A stretch of 64,000 bases of DNA from Falsirhodobacter deserti (GTDB taxonomy: Bacteria; Pseudomonadota; Alphaproteobacteria; Rhodobacterales; Rhodobacteraceae), in assembly GCF_004015795.1 (NCBI RefSeq), contig NZ_ML137218.1, positions 421,548 to 485,547 of the forward strand, given 5' to 3'. The position numbers were made by a program, and so were the translations under genes. Below are positions 7,087 to 16,883 of this stretch, piece after piece (positions within the stretch are counted from its first letter, which is position 1; each line of letters begins with the position of its first letter). The notes below the pieces were generated by a model. It was not told the origin of the DNA and did not search any database. It saw only the letters and a program-made list of their open reading frames with translations.

Positions 7087-8628
7087 TCAGGCCTTTTCAA
7101 CCTCGTAGGTGGCTTGAAGCGCATTGGACAGCGACTTAAGTCGCGATTGCGCCACCTCGCCGAACAAATCGGCACCGGTTTCTGTCAGGTGCAGGGTCAG
7201 CAGGCGCTTCTTCGGCTTCCATGTAAGATAGCCGGCGCTGACAAGGTCATCCATCGCCAACATGGCGCCGAACCGCATCGCCTTGCCCAGCACTTCGGCG
7301 TCGCGCAGCTCATCCTCGGTCAGAAGCTGCGAAAGGGCCTGCAACCGCCCGCCCGACCGGCTGTTCTTGTAGCGGTGCAGGAGCGCAAGGCCAAGGAACA
7401 CGCGGCCCGGATGGTCCAGCCCGCCAAGGTTGGCGCGGGTCGCGTTGTCGAAGCAGACCTCGGCCCGGTAATCGGGATGCGCGCGCCACGTGGTATCGTG
7501 CAGAAGGCACGCCGCACGGATCAACCGTTCGCGATAGGGCGAGCATCCGTCGAAGATCGGCCAAAGGAACTGGAACAGCGTCTTGCCGAAACCGGGAATT
7601 CGGGCCGATCCGGCTTCTGCTGCGCGGGCCGCCTCGATCAGGGGGTCGCGTTCGCGCAGGCGCTTCGGCATCGCCTCGTACAGCAGGCCTTCGCGGATCC
7701 CGTACGAGGAAATGTCGATCTCGGTCGGTTTGAAGATCGAAATCAACTCGCGCAGCACTTCGGAGGCAAGCGGGACAAGATCCATCCGCTCGGCCGAGGT
7801 GCCGGTGGCGGCCCGAAGTTCCGCAGGATCGGAGGCCGCGATCCAGTCTAGCGTTTCAAGAACGTCCTTCGGCTGCATCCGGTATTCGTGCAGGACGGTC
7901 AGCGGATAGCCGCGCCGTTCCATGTCCAGCCGCGCGATGACCCGCCACGATCCGCCCACAAGGAAGATTCGCTCCTTCTCCGGCTGGATCAGCTTTTTCA
8001 GGTCCTTCAGGATCTTCTGGATATGGACCTGCCGCTCTTTCGGCCCGCCGGGCACCTGTTGCAGCCGGAAGGGCCCCAGGGGGGAGGTGCCGCGCACGCC
8101 CACCTCGCCATCGCCGATGCGCGCCAGTTCCATCGAGTTGCCGCCGATATCGCAAACGATCCCTCGCGCGTCGGGCCAGCCCAGAAGCACCCCCTGCGAG
8201 GAAAGCCGTGCTTCTTCCGCTCCGTCGATGACCCAAAGCTTCAGGCCGGTTTCAGCCTCCACCTGCCGCTGGAAATCGGGGCCGTCCTCGGCCTCGCGCA
8301 CGGCGGCGGTTGCCACCACCGTCAGGTCGCTGATGCCCATGTTGCGCGCCAGAACCGCGAAACGGCGCAAGGCTGCCAGCGCCCGGTCGCGCCCCTTGGG
8401 GTTCAGGCGGTTGGTTTCGGCAAGTCCAAGGCCAAGCCCGCACATGACCTTTTCGTTGAAGAAATAGGCGGGGCTGCGGGCCGCACCGTCGAACACCACC
8501 ATGCGGACCGAGTTCGACCCCACATCCACCACCCCGACGCGCCGCAGCGCGCGCGCGGCAGGGTCCTGGAACAGCGGGCGTCCGAAGGGGGGCTGGGAGC
8601 CGCCGTTCTGTTGGATGTCATCGTTCAT
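7087..8628 (-). CDS. ppx: Exopolyphosphatase / GppA-type phosphatase
   Basis: Ppx/GppA family enzyme, 513 residues from this start, degrading polyphosphate or (p)ppGpp pentaphosphate. It has the actin-like ATPase-fold motifs VVDVGSNSVRMVVFDG near the N-terminus and CDIGGNSMEL further in, and a C-terminal HD-like helical region (ACLLHDTTWRAHPDYR). The start at 8628 has a GGAGAG ribosome site; an alternative ATG at 8661 overlaps the ppk1 stop (ATGA) and would add 11 residues. Placed directly after ppk1, it forms a polyphosphate turnover pair. Confidence 0.92.
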   Translation of the reverse strand: MNDDIQQNGGSQPPFGRPLFQDPAARALRRVGVVDVGSNSVRMVVFDGAARSPAYFFNEKVMCGLGLGLAETNRLNPKGRDRALAALRRFAVLARNMGISDLTVVATAAVREAEDGPDFQRQVEAETGLKLWVIDGAEEARLSSQGVLLGWPDARGIVCDIGGNSMELARIGDGEVGVRGTSPLGPFRLQQVPGGPKERQVHIQKILKDLKKLIQPEKERIFLVGGSWRVIARLDMERRGYPLTVLHEYRMQPKDVLETLDWIAASDPAELRAATGTSAERMDLVPLASEVLRELISIFKPTEIDISSYGIREGLLYEAMPKRLRERDPLIEAARAAEAGSARIPGFGKTLFQFLWPIFDGCSPYRERLIRAACLLHDTTWRAHPDYRAEVCFDNATRANLGGLDHPGRVFLGLALLHRYKNSRSGGRLQALSQLLTEDELRDAEVLGKAMRFGAMLAMDDLVSAGYLTWKPKKRLLTLHLTETGADLFGEVAQSRLKSLSNALQATYEVEKA

Positions 8629-8657
8629 CACGGACTCTCCAGATGTGTCGTCAGATA

Positions 8658-10847
8658 TCATTCGCCCTTGCCTTCGAACTTGTACGTCAGGCGCGGCACG
8701 TCCTTGTCGCCCGCCGTTCCGCGACCCGAAAGGGAGGGGTTTTCCATGAAGAAGCGGTGACAAGAGAACAGCTTCGCGCCCTCTGCCGCCGTGTGACGGA
8801 TATAGCGCCCATCCCCTTGCAGCACCCAGCTGTGGGCTTCGTCTGCCATGTTGGCGGCCATGATCTGGTCGGTGATCTGCGCCTTCACGGTGGGATTTAG
8901 CGCCTCCACCAGCGTTTCCACGCGGCGGTTGAGGTTGCGCCCCATCCAGTCGGCCGAGGAAAAGAACACGCGGGCCTCCTTCGACGGCAGCCCGTGACCA
9001 TTGCCGAAGCAGACGATGCGGCTGTGTTCCAGAAAGCGCCCGACGATCGACTTCACGCGGATATTCTCGGACAATCCCTTCACGCCGGGCCGGATGCCGC
9101 AGATGCCGCGGATCACAAGGCTGATGTTCACCCCGGCCCGGCTTGCGGCATAAAGCGCGTCAATCACCTCCGGCTCGATCAACGAGTTCATCTTGGCCCA
9201 GATGGCGGCAGGACGGCCGTTTCGTGCGTGCTCCGCCTCGGCGGCGATCATGTTGATCAGTCGCTCTTTCAGGCAAAGCGGGGAGATGGCCAGGTTCTCC
9301 AGCCCATCGGGCTGAACATAGCCGGACAGATAGTTGAAGACTTTCGTGGCATCACGCCCAAGCGCGGGATCGCATGTAAAGAAGCTCAGGTCGGTATAGA
9401 TGCGCGCGGTGATCGGATGATAGTTGCCCGTCCCGTAGTGGGTATAGGTGACAAGCTGGTTGCCTTCGCGCCGGACGACGGTGCTGATCTTGGCATGCGT
9501 CTTGTAATTCACGAAGCCATAGACGACATGCGCGCCGGCCCGTTCCAGCCGGCGGGACTGGCGGATGTTCGCAGCCTCGTCGAAGCGGGCCTTCAGTTCG
9601 ACCAGCGCGGTGACGGATTTGCCCGCCTCGGCAGCCTCGCACAGGGCCGCAACGATCGGGCTGTCGGTGGACGTGCGGTACAGCGTCTGCTTGATGGCCA
9701 GCACGTCGGGATCGGTGGCGGCCTGCTGCAGGAAGCGCACGACCATGTCGAAGGTTTCATAGGGGTGGTGCAGCAGCATATCCTTATGGCGGATCGCCGC
9801 GAACATGTCGCCTTCGTGATCCTGCACGCGTTCGGGCACGCGCGGCGTGAAGGGCGGCCACAGCAGGTCGGGCCGCGAGGACAGCACCAGTTCCTTCAGA
9901 TCGGACATGCCGATCAGGCCGCGCACCTCCACGATCTCATCGTCGGTGACGCCAAGTTCGTCCTTGATCAGTTCGAACAGTTCGGTCGGGGCACCGGCGC
10001 TGATGGTCAGCCGGACAACGTCGCCCCTCCGGCGGCGCTTCAGCGCGGTTTCGAATTCCCGGACCAGATCCTCGGCTTCTTCCTCCACCTCAAGGTCGCT
10101 GTCGCGCAGCACGCGGAAGCTGCAATGACCGCGCATGGCATATCCGGGGAACAGCCGGTGCAGATGCAACAGCAGCAGTTCCTCCAGCGGCAGGGCACGA
10201 TGTTCACCGGCCTTGTTGGCGGGCAGCGGGATGAAGCGCTGCCCCTGCTGGGGGATCGGCAGCAGCGCCTGCAGGCGGCGGCGGTCCGACACACGCTCCA
10301 GTTCCAGGCCAAGGCAGAAGCCGGTGTTGGGAATGAAAGGAAAGGGGTGCGCCGGGTCGATCGCCAGTGGCGACAGAACGGGGAACACCGCTGTCAGGAA
10401 ATGCTTTTCCAGATGCGCAAGATCCCGCTTGGACAGCTTCGAGCGGGTCATCAGCTTGATGCCCTCACCCTCCATCTGGCGGCGCAGACGGTTCCAAACC
10501 GTTTGCTGCTTGCGCATCAGCGCGCGGGCATCGGCATTCACCAGCACCAACTGTTCGACAGGGCTGCGCCCGTCTTCCGACAGGCCGGGGTTGGAGCGGC
10601 GGGCAAGCGCCCGAAGGCCGGCCACGCGCACCGTGTAGAATTCGTCAAGGTTGTTGTCCGAAATCGACAGGAACCGCAGCCGCTCCAGCAGGGGCACGTT
10701 CGGGTTCGCAGCTTCCTCCAGCACCCGCCAGTTGAAGGCAAGCCAGCTGAGTTCGCGGTTGAAGAAGCGGCGCTGGCCGGTGGTGTCAACACGGGGCAAT
10801 GAAACAGGGGCAGCGAAATCGGAGCGGAGAAAATCGGCGTTTGTCAT
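8658..10847 (-). CDS. ppk1: Polyphosphate kinase 1
   Basis: Makes inorganic polyphosphate from ATP. 729 residues, full length for the family. The start at 10847 has an AGAGG site; an upstream ATG at 10901 gives an unconserved extension. Motifs seen: N-terminal [20 protein letters not shown], the middle [32 protein letters not shown], and the region [20 protein letters not shown] with the phospholipase-D-type histidine that becomes phosphorylated. It lies 81 bases after hda and overlaps ppx signals. The upstream gap is AT-rich and may hold a PhoB-like site. Confidence 0.96.
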   Translation of the reverse strand: MTNADFLRSDFAAPVSLPRVDTTGQRRFFNRELSWLAFNWRVLEEAANPNVPLLERLRFLSISDNNLDEFYTVRVAGLRALARRSNPGLSEDGRSPVEQLVLVNADARALMRKQQTVWNRLRRQMEGEGIKLMTRSKLSKRDLAHLEKHFLTAVFPVLSPLAIDPAHPFPFIPNTGFCLGLELERVSDRRRLQALLPIPQQGQRFIPLPANKAGEHRALPLEELLLLHLHRLFPGYAMRGHCSFRVLRDSDLEVEEEAEDLVREFETALKRRRRGDVVRLTISAGAPTELFELIKDELGVTDDEIVEVRGLIGMSDLKELVLSSRPDLLWPPFTPRVPERVQDHEGDMFAAIRHKDMLLHHPYETFDMVVRFLQQAATDPDVLAIKQTLYRTSTDSPIVAALCEAAEAGKSVTALVELKARFDEAANIRQSRRLERAGAHVVYGFVNYKTHAKISTVVRREGNQLVTYTHYGTGNYHPITARIYTDLSFFTCDPALGRDATKVFNYLSGYVQPDGLENLAISPLCLKERLINMIAAEAEHARNGRPAAIWAKMNSLIEPEVIDALYAASRAGVNISLVIRGICGIRPGVKGLSENIRVKSIVGRFLEHSRIVCFGNGHGLPSKEARVFFSSADWMGRNLNRRVETLVEALNPTVKAQITDQIMAANMADEAHSWVLQGDGRYIRHTAAEGAKLFSCHRFFMENPSLSGRGTAGDKDVPRLTYKFEGKGE

Positions 10848-10928
10848 ATGGATGCCTCTAACTCCACCATTTTTGTATGTCTTGTGAAGATTCTGTAACA
10901 ATAGCTTCGCACAGGGTTCATAAAATTT

Positions 10929-11606
10929 TCACATACTGATTTCCGAAAGGATATCTGCAGCCATCTGCCGCGTCACCGGCCGCTTTCCCTCCAGCGCCCG
11001 CGCATCAAGCGCTGCCACAACAGAACGCGCGGTGCCCAGATCACGATCCATGCGCGATATCAGATAGGCTATAACCGCCGGTTGCACGGTGATCTGCCGG
11101 TCCGCGAACAGCTTCACCAGTACCGCCGACAGCAGGATGTCGTCGGGGCGTTCCAGTCGCGCGACGGGGGCGGCCAGCATCCGGCTTTTCGCGTCTGCCA
11201 GTTCCAGCCCCCAGTCGCGCGGAGAGGCGGAGGCCGTCAGCAGGAAGGGGCGACGGCGTTCGGCCAGAAGGTTGTGCAGGTGAAACAGCGCAGCCTCGGC
11301 TTCTGGGTCGCCCGCCACCTGCTCGGCATCTTCCAGCGCAACGGCATCCTCGCGTGCAAGGGCATCAAGATCGGCGCCGGGAAGCGCGCCGGAATCGACA
11401 AGGACGGCATTGGCCTCGGCGGCCCACACATGGGCCAGGTGGGTTTTGCCCGCGCCATGCGGCCCGACAAGGATCGTCTTGCCGCCCGGCCAGCTTTTCC
11501 CTGCATCAAGGCTGGCCAGCGCAAGGGCATTTGCGGGCGATACGAACAGGTCCGCGCGCCCAAGGGCGGGCCGGGCCGGAAGATCGAACGCAAGCTGCCG
11601 TATCAC
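10929..11606 (-). CDS. hda: DnaA-related regulatory protein HdaA
   Basis: 225-residue DnaA-like AAA+ protein that, with the DNA-loaded sliding clamp, stimulates ATP hydrolysis on DnaA and limits re-initiation. It has a clamp-binding-type N-terminus (RQLAFDLP), a Walker A variant (GPHGAGKTHLAH), a degenerate Walker B (VALEDAE) and a DnaA-like C-terminal helical part (ISRMDRDLGTARSVVAALD). The GTG start overlaps the stop of the upstream permease gene (GTGA). The protein lacks the DnaA DNA-binding domain, which separates it from DnaA itself. Confidence 0.9.
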   Translation of the reverse strand: MIRQLAFDLPARPALGRADLFVSPANALALASLDAGKSWPGGKTILVGPHGAGKTHLAHVWAAEANAVLVDSGALPGADLDALAREDAVALEDAEQVAGDPEAEAALFHLHNLLAERRRPFLLTASASPRDWGLELADAKSRMLAAPVARLERPDDILLSAVLVKLFADRQITVQPAVIAYLISRMDRDLGTARSVVAALDARALEGKRPVTRQMAADILSEISM

Positions 11607-12682
11607 CCCTGGTTTTCCCTGACAGTGGTATCCTCTGCCCCATGATAAAGGCGGCTCGCCCGATACTGCGCCATGGCAAAACGGGCAAGCACCCCTATCG
11701 CGGCCGCAACCGGAACGGCCACCAGCATCCCGACGAAGCCGAACAACGAGCCGAAGGCCGACAGCGCGAAAAGCAGCCAGACGGGGTGCAGCCCGATCGA
11801 GTTTCCGACAAGCCGCGGGGTCAGGATGTTGCCTTCCACGAACTGGCCGGACTGGAAGATCGCCCAGACGATGATGATCTGCCACCAGTCGCCCCAATAC
11901 TGGAACAGCGCCAGCCCGATGGCCAGCCCCCCGCCCACCAGCGCCCCGACATAGGGGATGAAGGTCAGAAAGCCCGCGATCGCCCCGACGATGGCGCCGA
12001 AGTTCAGCCCTGCCACCATCAGCGCAACAGCGTAATAGATGCCAAGGATCAGGCAGACGGTCGTCTGCCCGCGCACGAAACCGGCCAGCGCACGGTCGAT
12101 CTCGCGGGCAAGCTCGCGGATGGTGGGGGCATGTTCCAGGGGCAGCAGGGTGTCGACCTTCGTCACCATCTTGTCCCAGTCCAGCAGCATGTAGAAGGCC
12201 ACCACCGGCACGACGATCATGAACACCACCGCGCTGACGACGGAAAAGAACGACGTGATGATCGTGTCCGCCATCTGGCCGCCGCGCTGCTGGATCACCT
12301 GACCAAGGGAGTCGAGCGCTTGGCGGATCGTGGAGGTTTCATCGCTCAGCTGGGGCAGGCGGTCCGTCAGGAAGGTCTGAAGCTGGGTGAAAATGTCCGG
12401 GGCCACGTTGATCAGCTGCGTCAGCTGGTTCACCAGCGTCGGGATGACGGCCAGCACCAGCAGCACGAAGATCATCACCGCCAGAACCGCGATGACGGCG
12501 GTTGCCAGCGGCCTGCTCAGCCCCAGCTTTTCAAGACGGTCGGCGATGGGATCAAGAAAGTAGGCGATCGCGCCGCCCACAAGAAAGGGCAGGATCACGT
12601 TGCCCATGAACCATAGCACGATCAGGAAGACCAGCGCCGCGATACCCCACCATTTCGCCTGGTCCAGTTGTGTCAGCCGCAT
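11603..12682 (-). CDS. AI-2E family transporter (PerM-like)
   Basis: 359-residue polytopic membrane protein of the AI-2E/PerM permease family, with paired hydrophobic helices at the N-terminus ([21 protein letters not shown]...) and a run of C-terminal helices including [21 protein letters not shown] and [18 protein letters not shown], the family signature. Substrates of most members are unknown; members include Na+/H+ antiporters and permeases. It is first in a coupled minus-strand set with hda, which is a common pairing in Rhodobacterales. Confidence 0.9.
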   Translation of the reverse strand: MRLTQLDQAKWWGIAALVFLIVLWFMGNVILPFLVGGAIAYFLDPIADRLEKLGLSRPLATAVIAVLAVMIFVLLVLAVIPTLVNQLTQLINVAPDIFTQLQTFLTDRLPQLSDETSTIRQALDSLGQVIQQRGGQMADTIITSFFSVVSAVVFMIVVPVVAFYMLLDWDKMVTKVDTLLPLEHAPTIRELAREIDRALAGFVRGQTTVCLILGIYYAVALMVAGLNFGAIVGAIAGFLTFIPYVGALVGGGLAIGLALFQYWGDWWQIIIVWAIFQSGQFVEGNILTPRLVGNSIGLHPVWLLFALSAFGSLFGFVGMLVAVPVAAAIGVLARFAMAQYRASRLYHGAEDTTVRENQG

Positions 12683-12808
12683 CGGGTCCTCATGAGCTTT
12701 GGCAAGGAATGGCGCATGGGGCGGCATCACGCAAGTGGCAGCGCGCGGCGCTTGCCCCCGCGGGGCCAAGGCCCTAAACCCTTCGCAACCGTATCTTATG
12801 AGGCATTC

Positions 12809-14146
12809 ATGCGCCTGAGCCGCTATTTCCTTCCCGTTCTCAAGGAAAATCCCTCCGAGGCGCAGATCGTCTCGCACCGCTACATGCTGCGCGCGGGGAT
12901 GATCAAGCAGCAGGCGGCGGGGATCTATTCCTGGTTGCCGCTGGGCTTCAAGGTGCTGAAGCGCATCGAGCAGATCGTGCACGAGGAACAGATCCGCGTG
13001 GGCCACGTGCCGCTGCTGATGCCCACGCTTCAGATGGCCGACCTGTGGCGCGAATCCGGCCGGTATGATGATTACGGCCAGGAAATGCTGCGCATCAAGG
13101 ACCGCCAGGGCCGCGAGATGCTGTATGGCCCGACGAACGAGGAGATGGTGACCGACATCTTCCGCAGCCATGTGAACAGCTACAAGGATCTGCCGCTGAC
13201 GCTGTACCAGATCCAGTGGAAGTTCCGTGACGAGGTTCGTCCCCGCTTCGGCGTGATGCGTGGGCGCGAATTCCTGATGAAGGACGGCTACAGCTTCGAC
13301 ATCGACCGCGATGCGGCGCTGCATGCATATAACCGCCACATGGTCAGCTATCTGCGCACCTATGAGCGGATGGGGCTGACGGCGATCCCGATGCGCGCGG
13401 CCTCTGGCCCGATCGGCGGCGACAACACCCATGAATTCCTTGTTCTTGCCGAAACCGGCGAAAGCGAAGTGTTCTATGACAGCGCCGTCACCGATCTGAA
13501 GCTTGGGGCGCGCCATGTGGACGTGGATGATCGTGCCGGCGTGCAGGCGGTTTGCGACGAATTCACCGCCCTTTACGCCCGCACCGACGAAACCCATGAC
13601 GAGGCGCTGTTCGCCGAAGTTCCCGAAGACCGCCGCCGCGTCGGCCGCGGGATCGAGGTGGGGCAGATCTTCTATTTCGGCACCAAGTATTCGGAATCCA
13701 TGGGCGCCACGGTGGTGACGGCCGATGGCAGCCGCGTTCCGGTGGAGATGGGCAGCCACGGCATCGGCGTGTCCCGCCTGCTGGGCGCCATCATCGAGGC
13801 GAACCACGACGACAAGGGCATCATCTGGCCCGAAGGCGTCACGCCCTTCCACGTGGGCATCGTGAACCTCAAGCAGGGCGACGCCTCCACCGACAGCGCC
13901 TGCAACGCACTTTATTCGGCGCTTGTCGGCAAGGGGCTGGAGCCGCTTTATGATGACCGCGATGAACGCGCCGGAGCGAAGTTCGCAACGATGGACCTGA
14001 TCGGCCTGCCGTGGCGCATCACCGTCGGCCCGCGCGGCCTTTCCGGTGGCAAGGTGGAACTGACCTCGCGCCGCACCGGCGAAAGCGAGGAGCTTTCCAT
14101 GGAAGTCGTCGTGGAACGGCTGGCCAGCATCTACGCCGGGTTCTGA
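12809..14146 (+). CDS. proS: Prolyl-tRNA synthetase, short alphaproteobacterial form
   Basis: Charges tRNA-Pro with proline. 445 residues, about 125 shorter than E. coli ProRS because only about 70 residues separate class II motif 2 ([20 protein letters not shown]) from the later conserved region ([18 protein letters not shown]), so the INS editing domain is missing. Motif 1 ([15 protein letters not shown]), motif 3 ([14 protein letters not shown]) and the C-terminal anticodon-binding domain are intact. The start at 12809 gives the canonical MRLSRYFLP. The gene is divergent from the AI-2E permease. Confidence 0.96.
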   Translation: MRLSRYFLPVLKENPSEAQIVSHRYMLRAGMIKQQAAGIYSWLPLGFKVLKRIEQIVHEEQIRVGHVPLLMPTLQMADLWRESGRYDDYGQEMLRIKDRQGREMLYGPTNEEMVTDIFRSHVNSYKDLPLTLYQIQWKFRDEVRPRFGVMRGREFLMKDGYSFDIDRDAALHAYNRHMVSYLRTYERMGLTAIPMRAASGPIGGDNTHEFLVLAETGESEVFYDSAVTDLKLGARHVDVDDRAGVQAVCDEFTALYARTDETHDEALFAEVPEDRRRVGRGIEVGQIFYFGTKYSESMGATVVTADGSRVPVEMGSHGIGVSRLLGAIIEANHDDKGIIWPEGVTPFHVGIVNLKQGDASTDSACNALYSALVGKGLEPLYDDRDERAGAKFATMDLIGLPWRITVGPRGLSGGKVELTSRRTGESEELSMEVVVERLASIYAGF

Positions 14147-14151
14147 TGCGG

Positions 14152-14171
14152 CGGGGGGCTGCGGCCCCCCG
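14152..14171 (+). terminator. Hairpin after proS
   Basis: CGGGGGGC pairs with GCCCCCCG around a TGCG loop, 5 bases past the proS stop. There is no U-run (AACACTCTTC follows), so it may only slow RNA polymerase or protect the proS 3' end; the lol genes start 30 bases later. Confidence 0.5.
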
Positions 14172-14200
14172 AACACTCTTCGAATAACGAAAGGCCGGAC

Positions 14201-15475
14201 ATGGCGACCAGACCCTTCGCGGGATTCGAGTGGATGATCGCGTGGCGCTACTTGCGCGCGCGGCGGGCCGAAGGCGGCGTATCCGTGATGACATGGATCA
14301 GCCTGATCGGCATCACGCTGGCGGTTTTCGCCCTGATCGCCACGCTGTCCGTGCGGGCGGGCTTCCGCGCCGAATTCGTGGACACGATCCTTGGCGCGAA
14401 TGCACATGTCACCGTCTATTCCGCCGGGCAGGTGACCGACCAGGGCGGCATCATCCGCGGGTTCGAGAATTACGACACGCTGTCGCAGCAGATCGCGCGT
14501 GTCGATGGCGTGACCCGTGCCGCACCGCTTGTGAAGGGGCAGGTCATGGCCTCGGCCAACGATGTTTCCGGCCTTGGTGATGTTTACGGCATCCGGCAAG
14601 AGGATCTGGAGGCGATCCCCCGTGTCGGCTCTGGCGGGGTCGGTGATGTCGCCTCGTTCGATCAGGGCATTGCTATCGGCAGCCAGATGGCGCGCGACAT
14701 GGGGCTGGCGGTGGGCGACCGCATCCGCCTGACCAGTGCCAACGGCGTGCGTACCGCCTTCGGCACCAGCCCCCGCGTGAACGGCTACGAGGTTGTCTAT
14801 ATCTTCACGGCAGGCCGCTATGACATCGACAAGACGCGCATCTACATGCCCTTTGCCGAGGCCCAGAGCTTCTTCAACCGCGAAGGCATGGCGGACGAGA
14901 TCGAGGTGATGGTGACCGATCCCGAAGGCGTGGACCGATTCCTGCCCGACATCGCGCAGGCGGCTGGGCCGGACGGGTTGCTTTGGACATGGCGCGACGG
15001 GGCCGGCAGCTTCCTCCGCGCGCTGGATGTGGAGGACAACGTGATGTTCGTCATCCTTTCGGTCCTTGTGCTGATCGCGACGATGAACATCGTTTCGGGC
15101 CTGATCATGCTGGTGAAGAACAAGGGGCGCGATATCGGCATCCTGCGCACGATGGGGCTGACCGAAGGGTCGATCCTGCGGGTGTTCTTCATCTGCGGCG
15201 CGGGTACGGGCATCGTGGGCACGGCCCTTGGCGTTGGGCTGGGTTGCCTGTTCGCGATCTATATCGACCCGATCTTCAGCTTCGTGAACTATTTCGCGGG
15301 TGGCGGGGTCTGGGATCCGGAAATCCGCGGCATCTACCACCTTCCGGCAAAGCTTCAGCTGGCCGACGTGCTTTCGGCGGTGTCGCTGTCACTTGGGCTT
15401 TCCTTCATCATCACGATCTTTCCCGCCCGCCGCGCGGCGCGCATGAACCCCGTGGAGGCGCTGCGTTATGAATGA
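14201..15475 (+). CDS. lolC: Lipoprotein-releasing ABC transporter permease LolC/LolE
   Basis: Inner-membrane subunit of the exporter that extracts mature outer-membrane lipoproteins and hands them to LolA. 424 residues: an N-terminal helix ([24 protein letters not shown]), a large periplasmic domain and three C-terminal helices with the FtsX pattern ([35 protein letters not shown]). Most Rhodobacterales have one LolC/E-type protein acting as a homodimer, so the C/E distinction is arbitrary. It overlaps lolD by 8 bases. Confidence 0.94.
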   Translation: MATRPFAGFEWMIAWRYLRARRAEGGVSVMTWISLIGITLAVFALIATLSVRAGFRAEFVDTILGANAHVTVYSAGQVTDQGGIIRGFENYDTLSQQIARVDGVTRAAPLVKGQVMASANDVSGLGDVYGIRQEDLEAIPRVGSGGVGDVASFDQGIAIGSQMARDMGLAVGDRIRLTSANGVRTAFGTSPRVNGYEVVYIFTAGRYDIDKTRIYMPFAEAQSFFNREGMADEIEVMVTDPEGVDRFLPDIAQAAGPDGLLWTWRDGAGSFLRALDVEDNVMFVILSVLVLIATMNIVSGLIMLVKNKGRDIGILRTMGLTEGSILRVFFICGAGTGIVGTALGVGLGCLFAIYIDPIFSFVNYFAGGGVWDPEIRGIYHLPAKLQLADVLSAVSLSLGLSFIITIFPARRAARMNPVEALRYE

Positions 15476-16142
15476 GATGCTGGTGCTGGAAGGGCTGCGC
15501 AAAGGGTATAACCACGGCAAGCCGAATGCGATCACGGTGCTGGACGGGGCAGACCTGACGGTGGGGCAGGGCGAGGTGGTCGCCCTTGTCGCGCCCTCGG
15601 GCGCGGGGAAATCGACGCTGCTGCATATGGCTGGCCTGCTGGATACGCCGGATGCAGGGCGTGTCGTGATCGGCGGCACCGATTATGCAGGCAAGGGTGA
15701 TCGCGCCCTGACCGAAGCACGGCGCCGCGAGGTTGGCTTCATCTATCAGTTCCACCACCTGCTGCCCGAATTTACCGCAGCCGAGAACATCATCCTGCCG
15801 CAGCTGGCTGCCGGAACCTCGCGCAAGGAGGCGGAGGCGCGGGCCATCACCTTGCTGGAACATGTGGGCATCGGCCATCGCGCAGGTCACCGTCCTGCCG
15901 CCATGTCGGGGGGGGAACAGCAGCGGGTCGCCTTTTGCCGGGCGCTGGCCAACCGCCCGCGGCTTCTGCTGGCGGACGAGCCGACGGGAAATCTTGATCC
16001 CGGCACCTCGGATCGCGTGTTCGATGCGCTGATGGCGCTGGTGCGGGAAACGGGGCTTTCGGCACTGATCGCCACGCACAACCTTGAACTGGCTGCGCGG
16101 ATGGATCGCGTGGTGCGGATGGAGGGTGGCCGGCTGGACTAG
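15468..16142 (+). CDS. lolD: Lipoprotein-releasing ABC transporter ATPase
   Basis: ATPase that drives lipoprotein release by the Lol exporter. 224 residues with Walker A (APSGAGKST), Q-loop ([18 protein letters not shown], the LolD-typical variant), signature ([15 protein letters not shown]) and Walker B ([12 protein letters not shown]). It starts inside the end of lolC (8-base overlap), and its stop overlaps the convergent ChaC-like gene by 4 bases. Confidence 0.95.
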   Translation: MNEMLVLEGLRKGYNHGKPNAITVLDGADLTVGQGEVVALVAPSGAGKSTLLHMAGLLDTPDAGRVVIGGTDYAGKGDRALTEARRREVGFIYQFHHLLPEFTAAENIILPQLAAGTSRKEAEARAITLLEHVGIGHRAGHRPAAMSGGEQQRVAFCRALANRPRLLLADEPTGNLDPGTSDRVFDALMALVRETGLSALIATHNLELAARMDRVVRMEGGRLD

Positions 16143-16846
16143 GTTTCCAGCGGCATCCCGATCTTTTCGGGATCGGCCCAGGTTGCTATCTCGGTGGCGG
16201 TCAGGTGTTCCAGCCGGGAAAGGTTACGGTCTTGCAGCCCGTATTCCTCCAGTTTGCGGACGGTGTTGTGCAGGTATTGCGCGCCCGATCCGCCATGGCC
16301 GCAAGCATGGGCCAGCCGCCACGCCTGCACCTCCATCGGAAGGGAAACCACCATCGGCCCCTTCGGCCCTGCCCAGAAGGTCAGCGCCCGCTCGATCCCG
16401 CGTTCGGTCCGGACAGAGATCCAGCGGACATTCTCCACCAGTTCGCGTGCCACCAGCTCGCGCTTGAGCAGGGCGCGAAGGCTTGCCTCCTCATGCCCCT
16501 CGGCGATTTCCATGATCAGGCCAGTGGCAGAGCCGCCGCGTTCAAGCGCCATCATCAGGCCGGGACAATCGGGGCTGCCGCGCCACTGCAGGATCTCCAG
16601 GCAGAAGGAGCGGTGCCAGCCATGGGCAACGCCCATGCGGATCGGACCCACCTCGAACCCCGGATTCCAGATCAGAGAGCCATAGGCGAAAACCGGGATT
16701 GGCCCTTCATGGCCTTCGGTGATGCGCGCGGCAAGCGCGTCGTAATCGGCATCGGTCAGCGGCGTCCAGTCCGGGTGCGGACCCGGATCGGGAACATGGC
16801 GCAGGGTACGTTGAACGGCTTCGGCGGTCAGGGTCAGGCGGGGCAT
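16139..16846 (-). CDS. ChaC-type gamma-glutamylcyclotransferase
   Basis: 235-residue protein of the ChaC/GGCT family that cleaves glutathione to 5-oxoproline and Cys-Gly. The substrate loop ([14 protein letters not shown], about residues 51-64) is intact, and the later glutamate in the [15 protein letters not shown]...E region fits the catalytic position. A glutathione S-transferase and a glutathione reductase lie within 7 kb, giving several thiol-related genes in the region, although they are not one operon. Confidence 0.9.
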   Translation of the reverse strand: MPRLTLTAEAVQRTLRHVPDPGPHPDWTPLTDADYDALAARITEGHEGPIPVFAYGSLIWNPGFEVGPIRMGVAHGWHRSFCLEILQWRGSPDCPGLMMALERGGSATGLIMEIAEGHEEASLRALLKRELVARELVENVRWISVRTERGIERALTFWAGPKGPMVVSLPMEVQAWRLAHACGHGGSGAQYLHNTVRKLEEYGLQDRNLSRLEHLTATEIATWADPEKIGMPLET

Positions 16847-16883
16847 GTGCCTGACATGGCACCGCCCCGCCCCGATTGCCAGA

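Noticed and set aside
11603-15340. 1245-codon open frame on the minus strand
   Set aside because: Only its last 359 codons (AI-2E permease) are real; the rest is antisense to proS and the Lol permease and has a His/Arg-rich composition typical of GC-rich shadow frames.
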